Made by a program: the position numbers and the translations under genes. Below are positions 1 through 5,426 of a DNA stretch of 8,154 nt, one piece after another. Origin of the DNA: Candidatus Portnoybacteria bacterium CG02_land_8_20_14_3_00_45_8. Lineage in GTDB: Bacteria > Patescibacteriota > Minisyncoccia > Portnoybacterales > GWB1-42-6. The notes below the pieces were generated by a model. That model did no database searches, was not told the DNA's origin, and saw nothing but the letters and a program-made list of their open reading frames with translations. The DNA is taken from contig PEUE01000015.1 in NCBI GenBank assembly GCA_002780785.1, positions 1-8,154 on the forward strand, in the 5' to 3' direction. The first letter of the stretch is position 1; each line of letters begins with the position of its first letter.

Positions 1-1
1 G

Positions 2-295
2 CTGGGGCAGAACGCTCGGGTGAACTCCGCCCAAAACAACGATTTTATTCTTTTTTTTGAATTTTTTGCTTAAATCAATCGTCTCCAGATAAAAATCGGA
101 CAAGCAAGTAATACCAATAACATCGCAATCGGAGCAACGGCTAACAAGCTCATCGTTGGTCAACACCAAATTCAAACCATCAACTATCTTGGTCTGCCAG
201 CCCCGGCTTTTTAGATAGGAAGAAATATAACCCAGACCCAAGGGCGGCGTTATTAAGTGGGTCTTATAATTTGGTCTAAGCAATCCTATTTTCAT
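2..295 (-). CDS. B12-binding domain radical SAM protein, N-terminal 98 residues (runs off the left edge)
   Basis: The reading frame opens with ATG at 295 and stays open for 98 codons to the window edge, so only the N-terminal domain is visible. The protein begins MKIGLLRPNY and continues with PPLGLGYISSYLKSRG (residues 17-32), the usual first strand and helix of the Rossmann-like cobalamin-binding domain of B12-dependent radical SAM enzymes. VLGGVHPSVLP (87-97) matches the GGxHPT motif near the end of that fold in the two complete radical SAM proteins of this window. No DxHxxG lower-ligand motif is visible. The radical SAM CxxxCxxC cluster would lie about 100 residues further on, outside the window. 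The start overlaps the TGA stop of the upstream glycosyltransferase in an ATGA, implying translational coupling; there is no Shine-Dalgarno sequence. The visible part is more diverged from the other two than they are from each other. Its being a radical SAM enzyme, rather than a lone B12 domain, is inferred from the neighbours. Confidence 0.85.
   Translation of the reverse strand, partial: MKIGLLRPNYKTHLITPPLGLGYISSYLKSRGWQTKIVDGLNLVLTNDELVSRCSDCDVIGITCLSDFYLETIDLSKKFKKKNKIVVLGGVHPSVLPQ
292..295 (-). promoter_or_regulatory. ATGA stop/start overlap coupling the GT4 gene to the third radical SAM gene
   Basis: On the minus strand the ATG at 295-293 shares two bases with the TGA at 294-292. Such four-base overlaps are the classic arrangement for translational coupling by re-initiation. 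The 20 bases upstream contain no purine-rich Shine-Dalgarno match, so initiation here probably depends on ribosomes finishing the upstream gene. Confidence 0.7.
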
Positions 296-1332
296 AATGA
301 CTGGAAGCTGACCAATAATTTTTCCACAAGAAAATCCAGACCATGATTCTGGATAACAAAATTCCTTAGCTTTTCTATTATATCCTCTTTTTCCGAGACG
401 CTCAACGATAACATTGCCGCTAGTTTCTTGGCTAAATCCCGATGGCTATTTTCCTCAAAAATAAGATTGTTATCTATTTTGCCAATTAAGGACTTATTAG
501 AAACAATAACTATACTGCCGCAAGACATCGCCTCAAAAATTGTTTTATCCATTGATCCGGAAGGCGTCGCGTTTACGTAAATACCATACCGATTGTAGTA
601 TTCTATGGTTTTTTTATTGTTTACGCCTTTCTCAAATACAACCTTATTCTCCAGGTCATATTTTTTTACTAAGCCCTTCAACTCTTGATAATAATCTGCG
701 TCTTTTAATAACGGATCACCGACGACTGAAGCGGTAAAATCCACTCTTTCTTTATTCAACAAATTTAAGGCCTCTATAAAAAGTCCCGGTTTTTTCATCG
801 GAGAAATTCTTCCCAAAAACAAAAGGGAATTGGGTTTTTCAATAATATCCTCTCGCTTCTTAAAGAATAGAGTGTCTATGCCAACCGGCATAAGGGTTGT
901 TTTTTTAAATCTGGCGGTAAACGACTCGCCAGATGTGCAAAAAACTTTATCCGACAGAAAAACTGCAATATAGCCGGGAATGCTTACTTTTGAATGATTT
1001 CTCCACATCGCAATTTTTTTACCCCAAATTTTCCAAATTAATCCACCCAGTATCACGTACTCCTGGTTCATATGAACAAACACCGAATCGTAATTTTTAC
1101 GTTCTTGCCAAACATATCGGTAAAACCGCGTCAAATATTTAATCTTAGACGCGCCCGACTCCTTGCCCAAAGATAAAACTTTGACGTTTGTCGGTAAGCT
1201 ATATTCCCCCACGCCCAAAGCGACAACGGTTACTTTTTCACAATGTTTGGCAAGCTCTTCAATCCATCTATGAAAAAATCCTAAGATAGGGTCGTTTATG
1301 TCTACTTTTTGAGTAAAAATAAGCAATTTCAT
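292..1332 (-). CDS. GT4-family glycosyltransferase (GT-B fold)
   Basis: A 346-residue protein, the usual length for a single-domain GT4 (glycosyltransferase group 1) enzyme, which moves a sugar from a nucleotide donor to a lipid-linked or glycan acceptor in the cytoplasm. The N-terminal Rossmann half starts MKLLIFTQKVD; the linker carries MPVGID (148-153). The C-terminal donor-binding half has FLGRISPMKKP (172-182), with the phosphate-contacting G174-R175 and K180. The donor signature is DKTIFEAMSCG (262-272): the downstream Glu of the EX7E motif is present (E267), but the upstream position is Gly259, giving GX7E. It starts at ATG 1332, one base after the preceding stop, with no Shine-Dalgarno sequence, and ends in TGA at 292. 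The gene is rich in Lys, Asn and Ile and clearly more AT-rich than the genes to the right, which may mean separate acquisition. There is no transmembrane segment. Donor and acceptor cannot be read from sequence. Confidence 0.9.
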   Translation of the reverse strand: MKLLIFTQKVDINDPILGFFHRWIEELAKHCEKVTVVALGVGEYSLPTNVKVLSLGKESGASKIKYLTRFYRYVWQERKNYDSVFVHMNQEYVILGGLIWKIWGKKIAMWRNHSKVSIPGYIAVFLSDKVFCTSGESFTARFKKTTLMPVGIDTLFFKKREDIIEKPNSLLFLGRISPMKKPGLFIEALNLLNKERVDFTASVVGDPLLKDADYYQELKGLVKKYDLENKVVFEKGVNNKKTIEYYNRYGIYVNATPSGSMDKTIFEAMSCGSIVIVSNKSLIGKIDNNLIFEENSHRDLAKKLAAMLSLSVSEKEDIIEKLRNFVIQNHGLDFLVEKLLVSFQSL

Positions 1333-1333
1333 A

Positions 1334-2842
1334 TTATTTTGCCGTACTGCCGGTTAACAGCTTGTTATAATCCTTTATTGCTCGCTGATAAAACTTCTTT
1401 AATAAAGCGATTAGTTTCACCTCGGCGGTCAGGCGCCAGAAATTATGCCGAAACCGCCAAAGCACTATTGGCCGAAAGGTCTTTATCAGCAAATGCCTAA
1501 TTATATTGGCGGCCGAACGATTTTTCAAGTCAACTAAGTTTTTATTATACCAGGCAAACGGACTTAATTCGTGAATCATTTCGTATTCTTTCGGATTTTT
1601 CAACCAAGGAATATGCGCTTTGCCCCAAAAATAATTTCCCCATTCCTCCAAACTCTGGGGCGCCACAAAACCGAGTTCCAAAGCCCTATCAAATAAGGTA
1701 GTGCCGGCGTAAGGAATATAAATCCAGAGCGGATAGACAGCTGTTTTTTTGTGCATCCGCTGCAATTTAATAATCAGGTCAATGGTGGCTTGACGTTCCT
1801 TAACGCTTTCGGTTGGCCAACCGATAACAAAAGATAAAATTAATTTTATGTCCAGCTTTTTGGCTACCGCCACCGCCGCCACAGTTTGCTCGGCTGTGAT
1901 GCCTTTTTGCACTATCTCTTTAAGCACGCGATTGGAACCGCTCTCGCACCCGACTCGAATTTCGCATAAACCGCTGTCTTTTAGTTTTTTTAAAAAATCG
2001 TAGTCAAAATAATCTATCCGGGCGTCAATAGAATATTGCACCTTCAACCCCCTGGCCAAAATCAACTCGGCAAACTTTAAGGCCCTGGCTCGGTCAACCA
2101 CAAAGTTATCGTCGTGGATAATAAAATAATTTACGCCGTAATTTTGGTTTAGCATCACCAGCTCCTCAACCGCGCGTTCGGCGCTTTTGGCGCGCCACTG
2201 CCTTTTATTGAACCGGAGATTATAACAAAAGCTGCAAGGGAAAGGACAACCTTTACTGGTATAAAAATCTATCACCCGCTCGCCCGGATTATTGGATAAT
2301 TTTTTTATATAGCGCTCAACATTAATTAAGTCCCAGGCCGGCAGAGGCAACAAATTCATATCCAAAAAATTTTCAAGAGGTTCATTTGCCACAACCTTTC
2401 TATCTTTATTTTTCCAAGCTAAACCCTTGATTGATTCAAAATTTTGCCCGCCAGCCAAAGCCCGCAACAAGGCCAGAAATATTTGTTCTCCTTCATTAAT
2501 TACCACAAAATCAATTAAGGGATGCTGGGCGGTCTGTTTCGGAAAAAATGTCGGATGAATGCCGCCGACAATTATTTTAATTTCCGGATTAATTTGCTTA
2601 ATTCGCCGGCTGACTTCAATAATTTGGCTGATGCAACTGCCGGTCAACATACTAAAACCCATTGCCAAGGGTTGGGACTTTCTAACCAATTCACACAATT
2701 TATCAACCGGCTCAAGCCGCAAGTCAAATACTTCCACTTCAAAATCCTTCCGGATATAAGCGGCTAAGCTGATTAATCCCAGCGGCACATAGGTGGTTTC
2801 ATTCAATCCGTTTTCCGGTTGGACTAAAATAATTTTTGGCAT
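1334..2842 (-). CDS. B12-binding domain radical SAM protein (second of three)
   Basis: A 502-residue protein with three parts. Residues 1-130 form a cobalamin-binding Rossmann domain (start MPKIILVQPENG, GGIHPTFFP at 93-101) without the DxHxxG histidine, as in many B12-radical SAM enzymes that bind cobalamin without a lower His ligand. Residues 190-400 form the radical SAM barrel, with CxxxCxxC at C199, C203 and C206 for the [4Fe-4S] cluster, a GCES motif at 298-301 and FVIGWP at 338-343. A C-terminal extension follows from about 410. The family makes a 5'-deoxyadenosyl radical from SAM, and B12-containing members often methylate unactivated carbon, but other reactions are known. Its place between two GT4 genes suggests the substrate is a sugar or lipid of the glycan. 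It starts at ATG 2842, three bases after the previous stop. Regions 84-120 and 192-230 align closely with the radical SAM protein at 3966-5426, so the two are paralogues. The exact reaction is unknown. Confidence 0.92.
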   Translation of the reverse strand: MPKIILVQPENGLNETTYVPLGLISLAAYIRKDFEVEVFDLRLEPVDKLCELVRKSQPLAMGFSMLTGSCISQIIEVSRRIKQINPEIKIIVGGIHPTFFPKQTAQHPLIDFVVINEGEQIFLALLRALAGGQNFESIKGLAWKNKDRKVVANEPLENFLDMNLLPLPAWDLINVERYIKKLSNNPGERVIDFYTSKGCPFPCSFCYNLRFNKRQWRAKSAERAVEELVMLNQNYGVNYFIIHDDNFVVDRARALKFAELILARGLKVQYSIDARIDYFDYDFLKKLKDSGLCEIRVGCESGSNRVLKEIVQKGITAEQTVAAVAVAKKLDIKLILSFVIGWPTESVKERQATIDLIIKLQRMHKKTAVYPLWIYIPYAGTTLFDRALELGFVAPQSLEEWGNYFWGKAHIPWLKNPKEYEMIHELSPFAWYNKNLVDLKNRSAANIIRHLLIKTFRPIVLWRFRHNFWRLTAEVKLIALLKKFYQRAIKDYNKLLTGSTAK

Positions 2843-2845
2843 AAT

Positions 2846-3961
2846 TTAAATTTTTGACAGCGACTTAACCAGCGAGTCCTTATATAGTTGCCAATTCTCC
2901 TCTTGGCTCGGCAATCCCAACACCGCTTCTCTTGCTCCCCGGCCCAACCTGGTTCTTAACTCTTTATCTTGAAGTAACTTTATCATTGACTCCGCCAACG
3001 CCCGTTTATCGCCTACCGAAATAACTAAACCGCTCTGTCCGTTCTTAATTATCTCACCGGCGCAACCAACGTCAGTCATAATAATCGGTAAGCCATAACT
3101 GGCCGCTTCAATCACCGCCAATCCCCAACCTTCATAGTTTGAGATAAGTAAAAACGCATCGGCCTGATGATAGAATTGACTCAGATCATCTTGCCAGCCC
3201 AAAAATTTAACGCTAGCAGATAAACCATAGGCCTTAACTTTTTGCTTAAGCTTTCTTTCTTCCGGGCCATCGCCCACAATCCAAAGCTCAACATTCTGAC
3301 CGGACTGACTTTTAATAACCTCTCTCATCGCCTCAATCTGCAGTTTGATATTTTTAACACGCGCCAAACGGCCCACCGCTAAAAAAACAAATTTATCGCT
3401 CACTCCACCATGTTCTCCGTTTTGTCCACCAACTTTTAATTCCGAATAGATTGGCACGACCATAATTTTTCCCGCCGGCAGACCCAATGCTATTAAACTG
3501 ACTTTCACCCGATCGCTCACCACTCTTAGCCCATCCGCCCGGCTGATAACAAACCTGCCCAAATAATACCTCAGCTTATTGGATAATTTTTCCGCCTGCC
3601 AATAAGGAGAACCGAAATAATCTCCGTGAATTTGGACTTGAAACTTCAAGCCGTATTTTCTGGCCAGCAGCCAAGCCAGCAACCCCGTTTCAAATGGGTC
3701 TTGCGAGCTGATAATATCGGACTGATACTTTTTAATTATTTTTTTACCCAGAATATAGGCATCCAAAAGATAAAATAACCGACTGCCAGAATTAGTCGGA
3801 TAAATAACCATACTTTCTTCTGTTCTTGCCTGATACCCGCGACCCGATAAAACAATCAAATCAAATCTGGCAAATAGACGAGCATAGCCCAAAACCCGCT
3901 GCCGCACCTGAGAGTCAGCAGTCAATAATTTTTTATCCAAGCTGATATTTAAGACCTTCAT
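2846..3961 (-). CDS. GT4-family glycosyltransferase (GT-B fold)
   Basis: A 371-residue GT4 enzyme predicted to transfer a sugar from a nucleotide donor to a glycan or lipid acceptor in the cytoplasm. The start is ATG at 3961, giving MKVLNISLDKKLL, a typical first beta-strand. The frame is open to a TTG at 3985, but that would add MLLLNFNL, overlap the upstream gene by 20 bases and fit the family less well. The acceptor half includes SSQDPFETG (85-93) and IHGDYFG (111-117). The donor half has AVGRLARVKN (195-204) with G197-R198 and K203, then GDGPEE (230-235). NYEGWGLAVIEAASYG (275-290) carries a complete EX7E pair, E277 and E285. All signature residues are present, so it should be active. It begins four bases after the stop of the upstream radical SAM gene and ends three bases before the next one, so it sits as the glycosyltransferase between two radical SAM enzymes. 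There is no Shine-Dalgarno sequence and no membrane segment. Confidence 0.93.
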   Translation of the reverse strand: MKVLNISLDKKLLTADSQVRQRVLGYARLFARFDLIVLSGRGYQARTEESMVIYPTNSGSRLFYLLDAYILGKKIIKKYQSDIISSQDPFETGLLAWLLARKYGLKFQVQIHGDYFGSPYWQAEKLSNKLRYYLGRFVISRADGLRVVSDRVKVSLIALGLPAGKIMVVPIYSELKVGGQNGEHGGVSDKFVFLAVGRLARVKNIKLQIEAMREVIKSQSGQNVELWIVGDGPEERKLKQKVKAYGLSASVKFLGWQDDLSQFYHQADAFLLISNYEGWGLAVIEAASYGLPIIMTDVGCAGEIIKNGQSGLVISVGDKRALAESMIKLLQDKELRTRLGRGAREAVLGLPSQEENWQLYKDSLVKSLSKI

Positions 3962-3965
3962 TAGA

Positions 3966-5426
3966 TTAAAATTTAATAGCAACAAATCGTTTAGCTAGTT
4001 TATATTCAATCGGCCAGGCAAAGAATTTTAATTTCCAGCGCAGCTGACAAATTAAAATAAAACCCAGTTTAAATAATTTTTTCGCCTTGACAGAAGAACC
4101 CATCGCCGATTTTATGCTATGCGCGCCAAAACGCACGTAGGCCTCCATTGACTCCACGAAATCCTTGTCTCTGGCTTTTACCCAAGGAAAGTTCTTTATT
4201 GACAAATAATTCAGCTCGTTCTCCGCCAGACGCGCCCATTCTTCCAGTGATTCTGGTTCCTGCCAGCCGCTAGCCACGCACTCATTATACAATTCAGAAC
4301 CCGGGTAAGGCCGAAATGCCTGCGGTCCTAAAATTTGAATTTTGGGACTTAATTTTACCAATCTGTCTATAAGGCCCAAGGTTTCCATCATTTCCGGCCG
4401 CGTCTCGCCCGGCAACCCAATCATAAAAGAATACTGCGGGATAATGCCGTGCCGCAACGCAACTTTAGCTGAATTTATTACGTCCTCGGGATTAATATCT
4501 TTTTTCATCTTTTTTAGCAGCCGCGGGCAACCCGATTCGGCGCCAAAAGACAAAAGATAACAACCGCTTTGCTTCAATTTAGCCATAAACACCTCATTAA
4601 TCATTCCTTCTTTGACATAGTTGGCGCGTACGGTTGTTTCCCAAGGAATAATTAGGTTTTGCTTAATCATTCCATCAATGATTTTTTTGGCACGGTCAAT
4701 GTCCACAAAAAAATTTTCATCCCAAAATCGCAGTTTCTTACCGGCAAAATACGGCCGGCTTTTAATAATCTTTAAGTCCTCCAGCACTTGCTCGGCCGTG
4801 CGCGGCCGCCAGGAATTTTTCAAAATCGCATTGATACAAAAAGTGCACCGGTGCGGGCAACCGCGAGAAGTCAAAGACGGAATCAACTGAAGCCGCTCCA
4901 AAATTTCTCTTGGCACTAAGTCCCAGTTAAACAGCGGCATGGCGGCCGGATTATGAAGCAAGCGAGTTTTATTGGCAATAATTGCGCTGCCTTCCTTAAA
5001 AACAATGCCTTCTATTTCGCGCCTCTCCCGGCCGCTGACAATATCGTAAATAGTTTTCTCGCCTTCGCCCACGCAAACAATATCAATCAGCTTATTTTTT
5101 ATTGTCTGCTCCGGAAAAAATGTCGGATGGGGGCCGCCCCAGATAATCTGACAGGCCGGGTTAATTTCTTTTATCATTTGAGAAATTTTCAAGGCCTGCC
5201 CCACCTGCATTGTCATTACCGAAAAAGCCGCCCAAGCGCAATTGGGCGCTTCCTTTTTTAAACGCTCAAGGTAATTTGATTCTCTGGCGCCATCAATCAA
5301 AGCCAGCGCCACGCCGCGGCTGTCCAAATAAGAAGCCATACTTAAAAGCCCGACCGAAATGGAGCTGTCGTAATTGGCTTTGGCAATATTAAAAGACGGA
5401 TTTATTAAAATTATTCTTTGCGACAT
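3966..5426 (-). CDS. B12-binding domain radical SAM protein (first of three)
   Basis: A 486-residue protein. The N-terminal cobalamin-binding domain (about 1-130) starts MSQRIILINPSFN and contains IIWGGPHPTFFPEQT (94-108); it has no DxHxxG motif. The radical SAM barrel (about 183-385) carries LTSRGCPHRCTFCIN (185-199), placing the [4Fe-4S] ligands at C190, C194 and C197, with the aromatic F196 before the last Cys. It also has FGAESG (294-299), FMIGLPGET (334-342) and FRPYPGSELY (371-380), the latter typical of B12-radical SAM enzymes of surface-glycan and lipid clusters. The C-terminal tail (about 440-486) is strongly basic and rich in aromatic and hydrophobic residues and may touch the membrane. 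Known relatives methylate or rearrange unactivated carbons; the substrate here is unknown. ATG 5426 lies inside the end of the GtrA-GT4 gene, a 16-base overlap implying coupled translation. It is clearly paralogous to the protein at 1334-2842. Confidence 0.93.
   Translation of the reverse strand: MSQRIILINPSFNIAKANYDSSISVGLLSMASYLDSRGVALALIDGARESNYLERLKKEAPNCAWAAFSVMTMQVGQALKISQMIKEINPACQIIWGGPHPTFFPEQTIKNKLIDIVCVGEGEKTIYDIVSGRERREIEGIVFKEGSAIIANKTRLLHNPAAMPLFNWDLVPREILERLQLIPSLTSRGCPHRCTFCINAILKNSWRPRTAEQVLEDLKIIKSRPYFAGKKLRFWDENFFVDIDRAKKIIDGMIKQNLIIPWETTVRANYVKEGMINEVFMAKLKQSGCYLLSFGAESGCPRLLKKMKKDINPEDVINSAKVALRHGIIPQYSFMIGLPGETRPEMMETLGLIDRLVKLSPKIQILGPQAFRPYPGSELYNECVASGWQEPESLEEWARLAENELNYLSIKNFPWVKARDKDFVESMEAYVRFGAHSIKSAMGSSVKAKKLFKLGFILICQLRWKLKFFAWPIEYKLAKRFVAIKF
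5411..5426 (-). promoter_or_regulatory. 16-base gene overlap with a weak Shine-Dalgarno-like AAAGGG just upstream
   Basis: The radical SAM gene starts inside the end of the GtrA-GT4 gene, in a different frame. On the minus strand AAAGGG at 5435-5430 precedes the ATG with only three intervening bases. That is a partial anti-Shine-Dalgarno match at shorter than usual spacing. The overlap itself makes translational coupling likely; the ribosome-binding role of AAAGGG is uncertain. Confidence 0.35.

Noticed and set aside
51..58. Run of eight A on the coding strand in the third radical SAM gene, flanked by ATTC and GAAT, considered as a terminator or slippage site.
   Set aside because: The flanking inverted repeat is only four bases and the run lies in a Lys-rich helix (KKFKKKNK), so a codon-level explanation is enough.
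292..294. Possibility that TGA is read as an amino acid (code 25, as in some candidate phyla).
   Set aside because: TGA sits exactly where GT4 homology ends and overlaps the next ATG. An in-frame TAG follows two codons later, so the gene alone is not decisive, but all six complete genes read normally under the standard bacterial code.
540..1142. Plus-strand open frames at 540-737 and 933-1142.
   Set aside because: They lie fully opposite a well-supported GT4 gene and encode no recognisable domain; they look like chance antisense frames.
2522..2767. Plus-strand open frame opposite the second radical SAM gene, resembling another at 4953-5261 (both contain RKKCRM followed by a similar stretch).
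   Set aside because: The resemblance arises because both are antisense to the conserved GGxHPTFFP block of the two paralogous radical SAM genes. Neither has independent support.
3962..3985. TTG start at 3985 for the GT4 gene, adding eight residues.
   Set aside because: ATG 3961 gives the typical MKVLNISLD opening and a four-base gap; the extension is unlike GT4 N-termini and only overlaps the upstream gene.
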